64,000 nt of DNA from the NCBI GenBank assembly GCA_016712715.1, contig JADJQM010000001.1, positions 744,001 through 808,000 on the forward strand, written 5' to 3'. This DNA comes from Rhodospirillaceae bacterium (GTDB taxonomy: Bacteria > Pseudomonadota > Alphaproteobacteria > Dongiales > Dongiaceae). The translations under genes were made by a program, and so were the position numbers. Within the stretch, counting starts at the first letter, position 1; each line of letters begins with the position of its first letter. The notes beneath the pieces were generated by a model. That model was not told the DNA's origin and did no database searches. It saw nothing but the letters and a program-made list of their open reading frames with translations. Below, piece by piece: positions 37,051 to 46,001 of the stretch.

Positions 37051-39135
37051 ATGGTCCAAAATCAGGAATGGTTTTCGGCCGCTCAATTGGCAGAACTTCG
37101 TCTGCCTGGTGTGCCGGCATCCGAACGTGGCGTTCGCAAGAAGGCTGCGGCCGAGGGCTGGGCGACGCGGGAGCGCGACGGCAGAGGCGGCGGGCAGGTC
37201 TACCATGTCTCGACGTTGCCCACGGCAGCACATGTCGCGCTGATGCTGAAGCTCTCGCCGCCGGCGTCCGCTCCGGCGACTGACGCGCGCAGCGAGCTGG
37301 AGCGCGATGAGCTGTGGCGCTGGTTCGAAGCGCAGCCGGAGACGAAGAAGGCCAAGGCCCGCGAACGGCTCGAAATCCTGGACGCGGTGATGGCGCTCTA
37401 CCAGACCGGCATCCAGAAGGACATTGCCGTGGTCGAGGTCGGCCGTCATCGCGGCATCGGCGCGTCAACCATCTATAGCTGGCTGACCCTTGTCGCCGGC
37501 CGGGAGCGCGCCGACTGGCTCCCCGCCCTTTGCCCACGCCATACGGGCCGCACCGCGACGATCGAATGCCATCCCGACGCCTGGGACATGCTGAAATCCG
37601 ATTACCTCCGCAATGAGGCGCCGAATTTCAGCGACGTCTACGGCCGCGTGAGCCGCGCCGCAAAGGCGCAAGGCTGGGCGGTGCCGTCAGAGCGCACCCT
37701 CCTGCGCCGCCTACAGGCCAGCGTGGCGCCGGCCGTCATCGTGTTGGCCCGCGAGGGCACCGACGCCGTCAAGCGCATGTATCCGGCTCAGGAGCGCGAC
37801 CGGTCGGTCTTTCACGCCCTGCAGGCGGTCAATGCGGACGGCCATCGATGGGACATTTGGGTGGAGTGGCCGGACGGCGAAGTCGCCCGCCCCTGCATGG
37901 TCGGTTTTCAGGATCTCTATTCCGGCAAGATCCTCTCCTGGCGCGTCGATAAGACGGAAAATTCGTGGTGTGTGCGCCTTGCCTTCGGCGACCTGGTCGA
38001 AGATTTTGGTATCCCGGAGCTGTGCTGGTTCGATAATGGCCGCAACTTTGCCAGCAAGTGGCTGACCGGCGGCACGCCGAACCGCTATCGCTTCACGGTG
38101 CGCGATGATGAGCCGGCCGGCATTCTGACACAGCTCGGGGTCGAGATCCGCTGGGCCCTGCCTTACAGCGGCCAGTCAAAGCCCATTGAACGCGCCTGGC
38201 GCGATTTCGCCCAGGTCATCTCTCGCCATCCGGCCTTCGCCGGCGCCTGGACCGGCAACAGCCCAATGGACAAGCCGGAGAATTATCGCTCCCGCGCCAT
38301 CAAGCTCGACGACTTCCTGAGGATCGTCAAATCGGAGATCAACGAACATAACGCCCGCACCGGCAGGCAGACTCGCGTCTGCAATGGTGTCTCCTTCGAC
38401 GCCGCCTTCACCCGCTCCTACATCGAATCGCCGATCAGGAAGGCGACCGAGGAACAGCGCCGGCTCTGGCTGCTAGCGGCCGAGGGTATCTCTGTCTCCG
38501 AGCGCGACGGCACGCTCCGCCTGATGGGCAACCGGTATTGGGCCGACTTCCTCCACCTCTATCGCGGCGAGAAGATCGCGGCGCGCTTCGATCCGGACTT
38601 TCTACATGACGGACTCCATGTCTACCGGCTCGATGGCGCCTATCTCGGCCACGCGACGGTGATCGAGGCGGCCGGCTTCGACAATGCCGACGCTGCCCGC
38701 GAGCATGGCCGGCAGCGCAAGCGGTTCCTCCGAGCGCAGCGCGACATGCTGGACGCCGAGCGGCGCATGTCGCCGGCGGCCGTCGCCGACCTGGTCCCGC
38801 TCAATCATGGCCCATTGGACACGCCGGCAGCGACCGTCGTGCAGTTGCCGCGCCCGGTCCACGATCTCAAACGGACGCCGAGCCAAGAGGTCACGCCCGA
38901 TCAGGAGCGTCGGCGCGAAGCCCTAATTGCGGAGTTCCGACGACCCGATGCACCCGAGGCGCCGCGCGACGAGAAGGCCGAACGCTACGAGCGCGCCATG
39001 CGCATCGAGCTGGCGATCGCCACCAACGGCGACGTCGGCGACGGCGAGGTGAAATGGCTGGAAGGCTATCGCACCACCGCCGAATACCAGGCCAAGCAAA
39101 AGATGAGAGGGGATTTCGAGCAGGTGATCGCGTAG
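37051..39135 (+). CDS. Mu-type DDE transposase (MuA-like)
   Basis: 694 residues from the ATG at 37051, which has GGGGGAAC upstream and gives the family N-terminus QEWFSAAQLAELRLPGVP. That is the Mu DNA-binding winged domain. Further helix-turn-helix parts precede the RNase H-like core. The DDE triad is D263 (NADGHRWD), D328 (CWFDNGRNFA) and E380 (SKPIERAWRDF), with spacing close to MuA. The C-terminal tail (after about 600) is charged and may contact the MuB-type partner. It catalyses replicative transposition and integration of the phage. Confidence 0.92.
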   Translation: MVQNQEWFSAAQLAELRLPGVPASERGVRKKAAAEGWATRERDGRGGGQVYHVSTLPTAAHVALMLKLSPPASAPATDARSELERDELWRWFEAQPETKKAKARERLEILDAVMALYQTGIQKDIAVVEVGRHRGIGASTIYSWLTLVAGRERADWLPALCPRHTGRTATIECHPDAWDMLKSDYLRNEAPNFSDVYGRVSRAAKAQGWAVPSERTLLRRLQASVAPAVIVLAREGTDAVKRMYPAQERDRSVFHALQAVNADGHRWDIWVEWPDGEVARPCMVGFQDLYSGKILSWRVDKTENSWCVRLAFGDLVEDFGIPELCWFDNGRNFASKWLTGGTPNRYRFTVRDDEPAGILTQLGVEIRWALPYSGQSKPIERAWRDFAQVISRHPAFAGAWTGNSPMDKPENYRSRAIKLDDFLRIVKSEINEHNARTGRQTRVCNGVSFDAAFTRSYIESPIRKATEEQRRLWLLAAEGISVSERDGTLRLMGNRYWADFLHLYRGEKIAARFDPDFLHDGLHVYRLDGAYLGHATVIEAAGFDNADAAREHGRQRKRFLRAQRDMLDAERRMSPAAVADLVPLNHGPLDTPAATVVQLPRPVHDLKRTPSQEVTPDQERRREALIAEFRRPDAPEAPRDEKAERYERAMRIELAIATNGDVGDGEVKWLEGYRTTAEYQAKQKMRGDFEQVIA

Positions 39136-39213
39136 CGCCAAGCCTGGTCGAGAAAGTGGCGGCCCACCCCTGGCAGGGGCGGCGCCGCCGGCATTCAGCA
39201 AACGAGGAAAAAG

Positions 39214-39966
39214 ATGAACGCTTCAAAAAACAACGTCAAGACCCACGCCTCCGGCACAATCGCGCCGCTCTCAAACGTCGCACTCTTCACCGAACTCCTG
39301 GAGCGCGTCACCGCGCGCCACCGGAACCTGCCCGGCATGGGCGCCTGGTATGGCTGGTCCGGCCTCGGCAAGACCGTTTCTGCTACTTACGGCGCGCAGC
39401 GTTTCCGTGCCTACTACATCGAGGTCGGGTCGAGCTGGTCGCAGGCGAAGTTTTGCAAATCGCTGCTGACGGAGCTGGGTGTGGCCGCGCGCGGCACCAT
39501 CGCCGAAATGGTCGAGACCATCATCACTATGCTGGCCGAGACAAACCGGCCGCTGATCATTGACGAGTTCGACCACGTGGTGCGCCGGGGCTTCGTGGAG
39601 ATCGTCCGCGAGATCCACGACAAGAGCGGCGCACCCATCATCCTCATCGGCGAAGAGTATCTGCCGGACAAGCTGAAGGTCTTCGAGCGCTTCCATAACC
39701 GTGTCCTCGATTGGGTGCCGGCGCAGACCTGCGACATCGGCGACGTCGCCGAGCTGGCCGGCATCTATGCGCCCGGTATCACGATCGCCCCGGACTTGGC
39801 CGGCTTCATCCTCACCAAATCCGAGAAGCGCGCCCGCCGCATTTCGGTGAACATCGATCGCGTGCGCGAGCAGGCGGCGCTCAACGGCTGGGCCTCGGTC
39901 GACTTGAAGACCTGGGGTGATCGACCGCTATTCACAGGCTTGGCCCCGGTGCGGAGGGCTGTCTAA
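39214..39966 (+). CDS. AAA ATPase transposition protein (MuB-like)
   Basis: 250 residues. Walker A is GWSGLGKT at 47-54 and Walker B PLIIDEFD at 113-120. In Mu the B protein coats target DNA, stimulates the transposase and gives target immunity. It follows the transposase by 78 bases. Its stop overlaps the next gene. Confidence 0.88.
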   Translation: MNASKNNVKTHASGTIAPLSNVALFTELLERVTARHRNLPGMGAWYGWSGLGKTVSATYGAQRFRAYYIEVGSSWSQAKFCKSLLTELGVAARGTIAEMVETIITMLAETNRPLIIDEFDHVVRRGFVEIVREIHDKSGAPIILIGEEYLPDKLKVFERFHNRVLDWVPAQTCDIGDVAELAGIYAPGITIAPDLAGFILTKSEKRARRISVNIDRVREQAALNGWASVDLKTWGDRPLFTGLAPVRRAV

Positions 39967-40610
39967 TGGCCCGCCATGCCGCCGACGTCATGGTGCAGAT
40001 CACCGCTCGGGTGCCACGGGGCAACCAGGGCTTCTGGGAGATCATCCGGGATCTGCACCGCAAAAAGAAGCGCTGGACGGTGCTGGATGTAGACGGCCAC
40101 AGCAACGTGGCCCTGGGCACTGTCAATGACTTCGTTCAACGGCTCTTAAAGGGCGGTTACATCGTCCGAGACGGCGCTTTCGGCAAATCCGCGGCCTTCC
40201 GCCTGGTCAAGGATCAGCCCGACGCACCATACCTGCGCCGCGATGGCACGGCCGCCCGCGAACTCGGCCTCTGCCAGGATCAAATGTGGCGCGCCATGAA
40301 GATGCTGGCGCGCTTCGATGCCCGCGACCTCGCCCTCTACGCCAGCACCGAGGACGTGCCGGTGAAGCAGCTCACCGCGAAGAGCTACATCGCGCGCCTG
40401 TACCGGGCCGGCTATCTGATCATGGTGACGGAAGGCAAGCCCGGCCATCGCCCCGGCACCGGCACGCTTGCCACCTATCGCTTGCTCCCCGCCATGAACA
40501 CGGGGCCTCTCGCCCCGCAGATCCAGCAGACCGATTGGGTATGGGATCCGAACAAGCGCTTGGTGATGGGGCCGGAGGCGGTCGCCTCCCAGAAAGGCGG
40601 CCGCTCATGA
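39966..40610 (+). CDS. Hypothetical phage protein with winged-helix character
   Basis: 214 residues. The N-terminal 75 residues look like a winged helix (NVALGTVNDFVQRLLKGGYIVRDG followed by a beta wing), seen in part as TVNDFVQRLLKGGYI. A second similar unit may occupy about residues 110-180 (SYIARLYRAGYLIMV). It overlaps the MuB-like gene by one base and the next gene by four. Similar DNA-binding proteins follow B in transposable phages. Function unknown. Confidence 0.7.
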   Translation: MARHAADVMVQITARVPRGNQGFWEIIRDLHRKKKRWTVLDVDGHSNVALGTVNDFVQRLLKGGYIVRDGAFGKSAAFRLVKDQPDAPYLRRDGTAARELGLCQDQMWRAMKMLARFDARDLALYASTEDVPVKQLTAKSYIARLYRAGYLIMVTEGKPGHRPGTGTLATYRLLPAMNTGPLAPQIQQTDWVWDPNKRLVMGPEAVASQKGGRS

Positions 40611-40972
40611 GCCACGTCGCCAATGCTGCCGACGCGTGGGGCGATGCCTTGCCCGATTGGGTGAAGGCGCTCGCCGCCAAGGTTGACGAGACCAGCCTCT
40701 CACGTTGCCGCGTCCTGGTCGGTTATTCGGCCGCCACCATCAGCTACGTCATTCGCCGCCGCTATGACGGCGACATGGCCGCCGTTGAAGAACGGGTGCG
40801 CGCCACCTTGATGGCCAGCACCGTGATCTGCCCGGAGGTCGGCGAAATGTCACTCGCCTCCTGCATCGAATGGCGCCGCCGCTGCGCCGACTTCAAACCA
40901 CTCAGCGGCCATCACCGCAAGATGCGCGACGCCTGCGCTCTCTGCCCTCGCAACGCCGGAAAGGGGAGCTAA
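40607..40972 (+). CDS. Hypothetical phage protein
   Basis: 121 residues, starting inside the previous stop (ATGA). A helix-turn-helix-like stretch, LVGYSAATISYVIRRRYDGD, occurs near residues 34-53. The C-terminal third has four cysteines (MSLASCIEWRRRCADF and CALCP). It is similar in context to small regulators after gene B of B3-like phages. Not recognised further. Confidence 0.65.
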   Translation: MSHVANAADAWGDALPDWVKALAAKVDETSLSRCRVLVGYSAATISYVIRRRYDGDMAAVEERVRATLMASTVICPEVGEMSLASCIEWRRRCADFKPLSGHHRKMRDACALCPRNAGKGS

Positions 40973-40978
40973 CCCCAC

Positions 40979-41230
40979 ATGCTTTCGTCCGAACTCAACA
41001 ACCTCGCCCGCCAGATGGAAGACGCCGAACGGCTGAAGTCCGGCCGGCCGGTCGACACCGCCGCCGTCGCCAAGAAGCTCCGCATCCTCGCCCTCGGGGT
41101 CGAGAGCCTGGAGGCAATCACCGTGCTGCCCAATGCCCGCGTGATCCCGCTGGAGGCGCGCGCACTCTCCCTCGCCCCAGCCGTCATGGGCACGGCCATC
41201 ACGCGCGTTATCGAAGAGGTGAAGCCATGA
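40979..41230 (+). CDS. Small hypothetical phage protein
   Basis: 83 residues, mostly helical (LNNLARQMEDAERLK). Its stop overlaps the next start (ATGA), so it belongs to the tightly packed early operon. No recognisable domain. Confidence 0.6.
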   Translation: MLSSELNNLARQMEDAERLKSGRPVDTAAVAKKLRILALGVESLEAITVLPNARVIPLEARALSLAPAVMGTAITRVIEEVKP

Positions 41231-41634
41231 CTGAAATCAGCCTGAAGGGTACCACGCTTTCCGCCGAGCTGCTCTTCCTGGCCGCCTCGATCGAACCCAA
41301 TGAAGCGTTCGAGCTGACCGGCGAGCAGTGCGAAGGTACCGCCGGCTTTCTCGACCACCTGATCAAATGGGCGGAAACGGTCGAAGAGACCGTGGGCGAT
41401 AAATGCAAACCAATCGCCTTCTGCATTCAGGGCCTCGCTGATTTCTTCCACGCGGCCCACGAAGCGGACGGCATCTCTCTTGATGCTGACGCTCGGCACA
41501 AGCTGCGCACGAGTGCAATGGCGACCTACCACCTCGCCAAGGAGGCCGAGGGCCTGGCGCCGTTCGAGATCCGGTTTCCCGATTGGCGCATGCCGGCAGA
41601 AGCGCCGGCCAACGACCAGGTCGCCGCCGGATGA
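41227..41634 (+). CDS. Hypothetical phage protein
   Basis: 135 residues from the ATG at 41227, acidic and helical, without recognisable motifs. It overlaps both neighbours by four bases. A longer frame upstream exists but runs through the previous gene and is not used. Confidence 0.6.
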   Translation: MTEISLKGTTLSAELLFLAASIEPNEAFELTGEQCEGTAGFLDHLIKWAETVEETVGDKCKPIAFCIQGLADFFHAAHEADGISLDADARHKLRTSAMATYHLAKEAEGLAPFEIRFPDWRMPAEAPANDQVAAG

Positions 41635-41822
41635 CCACCTGGCCCTTCGCTGCGGGCGACGAAGTGCTTGCCCCGACCCCGGACGGCATCAGGCCAGGCG
41701 TCGTGGCGACCTTCCGCCTGCGCGAAGGGCGCCAGATCTGCAACGTCAAGCTAGGCGAGTTCCGCATCATCACGGTCGATGCCGAAAATCTCCGCCTGGC
41801 CAACCAGGAGTGCCGCCAATGA
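41631..41822 (+). CDS. Small hypothetical phage protein, SH3-like
   Basis: 63 residues. Short beta-rich pattern (FAAGDEVLAPTPDGIRPG, then VVATFRLREG) reminiscent of small SH3-like folds. ATGA overlaps at both ends place it firmly in the operon. Function unknown. Confidence 0.55.
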   Translation: MTTWPFAAGDEVLAPTPDGIRPGVVATFRLREGRQICNVKLGEFRIITVDAENLRLANQECRQ

Positions 41823-41938
41823 CCCGGCAATTCCCCCACACCCGCATCTTCCTCAGTGGCTCGGTCATGTCGTACCGGCCACGCCGCCGGCGCGGCTTCC
41901 GCGCCTTCATCGCCCGATTGCTTCGGGCCATTTTCTAG
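41819..41938 (+). CDS. Very small basic phage protein
   Basis: 39 residues, ATGA-coupled to the previous gene. Strongly basic (SYRPRRRRGFRAF) with a hydrophobic end (IARLLRAIF). It could be a nucleic-acid or membrane-binding peptide. Support is position and overlap only. Confidence 0.4.
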   Translation: MTRQFPHTRIFLSGSVMSYRPRRRRGFRAFIARLLRAIF

Positions 41939-41947
41939 GAGCCTTCA

Positions 41948-42607
41948 ATGAACGCGACCGACCTCAATCTCTATCAGTTGCCCGTGCCACCGGTGGCGGT
42001 ACCGGAGGGCTATCGCATGGACGGTAAGGGCCGCATGGTGCACGTGGCAGCGATCAAGCCGCAAGAGCTGATCGAAGACGAGATGGTGCGCAAGGTGATG
42101 GCCTTCGCCTGCGATCTCGCCAACCAGCTTCGCCGCTTCCGAAACCACGTCTTTGCGGACTCCGAGAACTTCCAGGCGTTGCTGGCGCAGGAGTATGGCG
42201 TCAAGAAGCGCGGCGCGCGCGGCAAGGGCAACCTCACCTTCATGACCATCGACGGCTTGATGCGCATGCAGATCCAGGTCGCTGACCATCTCGCTTTCGG
42301 CCCGGAGCTGCAGGCCGCGCGCGCCATCTTCTCCGAATGCATTGAAGATTGGAGCGCCGGCGCCCGCGCCGAGCTGCGCAGCTTGGTCGACGAGGCCTTC
42401 GAAGGCGACAAGGAGGGCAACATCAGTCGCGACGCCGTCTTCCGCCTGCTGCGGTTGTCGTATGAGGATCCGCGCTGGAAGGCCGGCCAGACCGCCATCC
42501 GCGACAGCATTCGGGTGATCGGGTCTAAGGCCTATTGCCGCTTCTACATCCGGCCGGCTCAGGATGCGCCCTGGCAGGCCGTGCCGATCGACCTGGCGGC
42601 AGCGTGA
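41948..42607 (+). CDS. DUF3164 family phage protein
   Basis: 219 residues. It matches DUF3164 proteins of Mu-like phages in the start YRMDGKGRMVHVAAIKP, the central GNLTFMTIDGLMRMQIQV and the C-terminal KAYCRFYIRP. The role is unknown; the gene is regularly found in the early region. GGAG nine bases upstream of the ATG is a good ribosome binding site. Confidence 0.85.
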   Translation: MNATDLNLYQLPVPPVAVPEGYRMDGKGRMVHVAAIKPQELIEDEMVRKVMAFACDLANQLRRFRNHVFADSENFQALLAQEYGVKKRGARGKGNLTFMTIDGLMRMQIQVADHLAFGPELQAARAIFSECIEDWSAGARAELRSLVDEAFEGDKEGNISRDAVFRLLRLSYEDPRWKAGQTAIRDSIRVIGSKAYCRFYIRPAQDAPWQAVPIDLAAA

Positions 42608-42610
42608 TGC

Positions 42611-42841
42611 ATGGCTGGAAAATCCTCTCCCTGCCCAGTGATTGGCTGCAAGGAACTCCGCAAGCACGGGAGGCTCCCGTGCCTCACACATTGGCGCCGC
42701 GTCACCCGCAAGGCCCAGCGCTCCGTCTGGTCCACCTGGGACGCCTTTCAGCACGCGAGGGGCGACGATCGGCGGCCAGCGCTGATCCAGTACCGGGGGG
42801 CGGTCAACGCGGCGATCGCCGAGGCGGGTGGCAAATGTTGA
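42611..42841 (+). CDS. Small cysteine-containing phage protein
   Basis: 76 residues. The N-terminal pattern CPVIGCKELRKHGRLPCLTHW (C-x4-C, C-x2-H) could bind zinc. No family recognised. It overlaps the next gene by seven bases. Confidence 0.55.
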   Translation: MAGKSSPCPVIGCKELRKHGRLPCLTHWRRVTRKAQRSVWSTWDAFQHARGDDRRPALIQYRGAVNAAIAEAGGKC

Positions 42842-43065
42842 CCCGCTACGTCAACGTCGCCTGCCGGTACATCTCCGACCGCACCGGCATCAACGTCTGC
42901 TACGAGCTGCGCCTCCGCGTCACCGGCCAAACCAATGAGCAGATCGCCGAGGCGGCGATCCAGGACAGTGACGTCCGCGTGGCCGCCCTTGCCCGTGAAC
43001 TTAACGATCATTTCCGGCCGCTCGACGACACCGAGGGTGTCTTTGTGGAGGTGAACGATGCCTAA
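42835..43065 (+). CDS. Small hypothetical phage protein
   Basis: 76 residues from the ATG at 42835. Slightly acidic, with TNEQIAEAAIQDSDVRVA in the middle. Not recognised. It overlaps both neighbours by a few bases, supporting translation. Confidence 0.5.
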   Translation: MLTRYVNVACRYISDRTGINVCYELRLRVTGQTNEQIAEAAIQDSDVRVAALARELNDHFRPLDDTEGVFVEVNDA

Positions 43066-43366
43066 CCGCTCTCAGACGACGGCAGCACTCGATCTTGCCT
43101 GCTTGATGCAGCGCCTGCAGTGCCGCCGGCCGCTTCTCTCGCCGAACGAACGCGAGGATCTCCGGCTTTATGGCCTGCGCGCCCTAGCGGCGCTCAATGG
43201 CCACGATTTGCCGAAGGTCGACACGATCGACGAGGAGACCGCCCGCATGGCGTTTGAAGCCCTCTGCAAGGCCATCGTGGAGACCGGTCTCACGAATGCC
43301 GACATCGTGACCTGGTTCAACGACAGCGCCGGGCTGCGGACGGCCATTCAACCATCGACGCATTGA
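43058..43366 (+). CDS. Hypothetical phage protein
   Basis: 102 residues, helical, with no recognised domain (LLSPNEREDLRLYGLRAL near the middle). It starts eight bases before the previous stop. Confidence 0.55.
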   Translation: MPNRSQTTAALDLACLMQRLQCRRPLLSPNEREDLRLYGLRALAALNGHDLPKVDTIDEETARMAFEALCKAIVETGLTNADIVTWFNDSAGLRTAIQPSTH

Positions 43367-43375
43367 GGCCGGGCC

Positions 43376-43681
43376 ATGAACGCCATGACGAAGTGGCAGG
43401 GCCGTGACCATCTCACCTGCGCCAGGCTGCATGCCCGTCGTCGCCTCTGGGAACGCCACGGCGTCGCGATGAATGAGGGTGAGCAGATCGCGCTGGAGCG
43501 CCGCCTGGTCGCCGGTGAATTTGAGTGGGCGGCTGACCTTGCCGGCTTCGCTGTCGCCTTCGCCATCCCATTGCGGCCCGGCCTAACCGTCTACGCGGTC
43601 TTCAGCATCGCGCTTTGGGCGATCGTCACCTTCCTTCCTTCCCTGGCTTGGGTCCGCCGCAAAGCGATCAGGAGCGCCTGA
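43376..43681 (+). CDS. Hypothetical phage membrane protein
   Basis: 101 residues. The N-terminal half is basic. Two hydrophobic segments lie at about residues 55-68 and 72-91 (GLTVYAVFSIALWAIVTFL). It may span the membrane twice. Function unknown; it is far from the lysis genes, so a holin role is unlikely. Confidence 0.5.
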   Translation: MNAMTKWQGRDHLTCARLHARRRLWERHGVAMNEGEQIALERRLVAGEFEWAADLAGFAVAFAIPLRPGLTVYAVFSIALWAIVTFLPSLAWVRRKAIRSA

Positions 43682-43682
43682 C

Positions 43683-43907
43683 ATGCCGATCGGCACAGGA
43701 CATTGGATCGTCATCGAAGTCGCCTTCGGCCGTCGCCCCAACGGCGCTCGCGACATTCGCTTCGGGGAAGTTATGGCCGGCGAGTTCGAGGCAATGCGCA
43801 TGGAAGACGCGGCCCGCGAAGAGGCCAGCAACCGCGCAAGGCAGAACCCAGGCCGGACCTTCGCCGCCGTCGAGATGGCCTTATATGCCGAGGAGCCGGT
43901 TCGATGA
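43683..43907 (+). CDS. Small hypothetical phage protein
   Basis: 74 residues with alternating charged residues (MRMEDAAREEASNRARQN). It overlaps the methyltransferase start (ATGA), so it may be translated together with it. Not recognised. Confidence 0.5.
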   Translation: MPIGTGHWIVIEVAFGRRPNGARDIRFGEVMAGEFEAMRMEDAAREEASNRARQNPGRTFAAVEMALYAEEPVR

Positions 43908-44545
43908 ACGATGACGAAATTCTGAAGCGTGCCCGCGTGATCCGCACCGCGAGGTCGAAGATCAGGCACAAGGAGCGACTGGCCGTCATCAATGCCAGAT
44001 GCGCGCAGACCGGTTTCGAGTGGCCACGCGGGCGCTTCGCAGTCTTCTACGCGGACCCGCCTTGGGCGCACGAGATCTGGGGCGACGCCGGCAAAGAGAA
44101 GGCGGCCGAGGCACATTATCCGGTCATGTCGATCGAGGATATCATGGCGCTCGACGTGCCCTCGATCGCCTATGACGACGCCTTTCTCGGGGTGTGGGCG
44201 ACGAAGGAACATCTGGCCGATGCGGTCGACCTCGCCCGGCATTGGGGTTTCAAGGTCGTTTCAAATGCGGCCTGGCGCAAGAACACCCTCGGCCTTGGCC
44301 GCTGGCTCCGCGATCGCCACGAGCTGCTGCTGATCTGCATTAAAGGCGAGATGCCGCCGCCTCCACTGGGCGAGGCCGTTGAAAGCGTCATCGACGCCGA
44401 CACCGCCGGCCATTCCGTCAAGCCTGCAATCTTTCGCGAGATCATCGGCCGGTATTTCCCCGGCCTGCCGAAGATCGAATTGTTTGGACGGGGCGAAGCG
44501 CCCGAGGGCTGGACCTTCTGGGGCAACGAGGCGGTGAACCCATGA
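43904..44545 (+). CDS. MT-A70 family adenine N6-methyltransferase
   Basis: 213 residues. The catalytic DPPW motif is at residues 51-54 (FAVFYADPPWAHE). The order of motifs and HELLLICIKG, SVKPAIFREIIGRYFPGLPKIELFG fit the MT-A70 family (the latter seen in part as SVKPAIFREI and KIELFGRG). It would methylate adenine in phage or host DNA (or RNA). A likely use is protecting phage DNA from restriction; there is no paired endonuclease gene. It sits before GemA in the early/middle region. Confidence 0.85.
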   Translation: MNDDEILKRARVIRTARSKIRHKERLAVINARCAQTGFEWPRGRFAVFYADPPWAHEIWGDAGKEKAAEAHYPVMSIEDIMALDVPSIAYDDAFLGVWATKEHLADAVDLARHWGFKVVSNAAWRKNTLGLGRWLRDRHELLLICIKGEMPPPPLGEAVESVIDADTAGHSVKPAIFREIIGRYFPGLPKIELFGRGEAPEGWTFWGNEAVNP

Positions 44546-45222
44546 CGGCCGCGCCAAAGTACGACCGCTATTCCGATGGCGCCCGCAAAGGGCTCATTGG
44601 CAAGATCCACGTGGCGAAGAGCCAGCTCGGCCTGGACGATGCCACCTATCGCGCCGTTCTGGAGCGCGTCACCGGCAAAGCCAGCAGCAAGGAATGCTCA
44701 TTCGGCCAGCTCGAGGAACTCCGCCGTGAATTCGAACGCATGGGCTGGAAACCCGTGCGCGTCGGACCGCGCCGCGCCGGCAAGCGGCCACTGGCCGATG
44801 GTGACCTGGCCTTGAAGCTCCGCGCCCTCTGGCTCTCCGGCTATCATCTTGGCGTCATCCGGGAACCGGCTGAAGGCGCCTTGGCGGCATTCGTGAAGCG
44901 GGTGACCGGCGGCCGCGACCGTGGCGTCGACGCGCTCCAGTGGCTGACGGCGGCCGATGCCAGCAAGGCGATCGAGGCATTGAAGGCGATACTGGCGCGG
45001 GAGGCCGACGTTGAATGGAAGGACAATCCCCGCGCCGCCGTCATCCGCGCGCAATATCAGATCTGCGTGAAGCGCGATCTGGTCACGCACGCGTCGATCG
45101 AGGCGTGGTGCGCCGCGCATGGCTTCCCTATGATCCTGACGCTCGCCGACGATACCGACCTTGACCGCTTGATCGCGCGCCTCGGCACGGTGATCCGGGT
45201 GAAAGCGGCTCCGGCGAAATGA
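44542..45222 (+). CDS. GemA/gp16-like regulatory protein (DUF1018)
   Basis: 226 residues. The N-terminal part is typical of Mu gp16 (GemA): IGKIHVAKSQLGLDDATYR followed by FGQLEELRREFERMGW. In Mu, GemA modulates host gene expression and DNA gyrase-related topology. It overlaps the methyltransferase and Mor genes by four bases each. Confidence 0.8.
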   Translation: MTAAPKYDRYSDGARKGLIGKIHVAKSQLGLDDATYRAVLERVTGKASSKECSFGQLEELRREFERMGWKPVRVGPRRAGKRPLADGDLALKLRALWLSGYHLGVIREPAEGALAAFVKRVTGGRDRGVDALQWLTAADASKAIEALKAILAREADVEWKDNPRAAVIRAQYQICVKRDLVTHASIEAWCAAHGFPMILTLADDTDLDRLIARLGTVIRVKAAPAK

Positions 45223-45617
45223 CCGACAAGGTGCAACGCCCATTTCTGCCGGCGGTGCTGACGGAGATCCGTGAGCGCTTCGACTGGCAGCTCGCGATCG
45301 ATTTTGCCGATGCCTATGGCGGGCAGCGACTCTACATTCCCGAGCAAGCGACGGCCGTCCACGGCATTGCGCAGAAGTTCGGCGTCGAGCTGTTGGCCTT
45401 CCTGGTCGATCGGTATGGCGGCCGCACCGAGATCACGGTGCCCATGGGGCCAACCGGCAGCTTCCAGGCGCAACGCGCACTTATCCGTACCCTCTTGATG
45501 GACGGCCTCAGCAACGGCAAGGTGGCAAAACTCGCCCGCTGCCATATTCGCACCGTCGAGAATGCCCGCGCCAAGCTGCGCAACGAAGCCGACACTGCGC
45601 AGTTGAAGCTGATCTAA
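45219..45617 (+). CDS. Mor-family middle transcription activator
   Basis: 132 residues. The Mor/C dimerisation part (ERFDWQLAIDFADAYGGQRLYIP, in part LAIDFADAYGGQRLYIP) is followed by a C-terminal helix-turn-helix (MDGLSNGKVAKLARCHIRTVENARAKL, in part NGKVAKLARCHIRTVENA). Mor activates the middle promoter in Mu, which leads on to late genes. The 139-base gap after it (45618-45756) contains a CCGCCG / CGGCGG stem (45648-45653 and 45670-45675) and is where a Mor-dependent promoter for the lysis and head genes would be expected. Confidence 0.85.
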   Translation: MTDKVQRPFLPAVLTEIRERFDWQLAIDFADAYGGQRLYIPEQATAVHGIAQKFGVELLAFLVDRYGGRTEITVPMGPTGSFQAQRALIRTLLMDGLSNGKVAKLARCHIRTVENARAKLRNEADTAQLKLI

Positions 45618-45756
45618 TCCCCCTGTAGCCTCCCAATCATCGCTTCCCCGCCGCCCCACCGAAAGTATTCGGCGGCCCCCTCCCCAAGGTCACGCCGCTA
45701 ATCTCGCAACACAGTTTCAGCCCGCGTCGGGCATCACTGCTTGTTGGGAGAGCACC

Positions 45757-45999
45757 ATGCTGCAGATGTTGTCACCGACCGCGCAAAGCACGGTGGTTGC
45801 CGGTGGGACCGCCTACTTGTCTCTGGCGCCGAACCTCACGGCGCTAACCATGTATCGCTTTCACCTCGACACCTTGCCACCGGCCGTCGCCGATGCCGCC
45901 GCCAGCGTGATCACGACGGGTTGGACTGGAATCGCCATGGTGGCGGTCGGTCTCTTCAGCCTCGGCATGTCTCGCTTGAACGCAGCACGGGGAAGCTGA
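45757..45999 (+). CDS. Small phage membrane protein, possible holin
   Basis: 80 residues with one clear hydrophobic segment at about residues 52-70 (GWTGIAMVAVGLFSLGM) and a weaker one near 15-30. The end is short and basic (SRLNAARGS). It is the first gene after the Mor gene and lies just ahead of a lipoprotein and an endolysin, the usual place of a holin. No sequence family recognised. A longer in-frame reading from 45741 exists in another frame and is not used. Confidence 0.5.
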   Translation: MLQMLSPTAQSTVVAGGTAYLSLAPNLTALTMYRFHLDTLPPAVADAAASVITTGWTGIAMVAVGLFSLGMSRLNAARGS

Positions 46000-46001
46000 C
46001 C

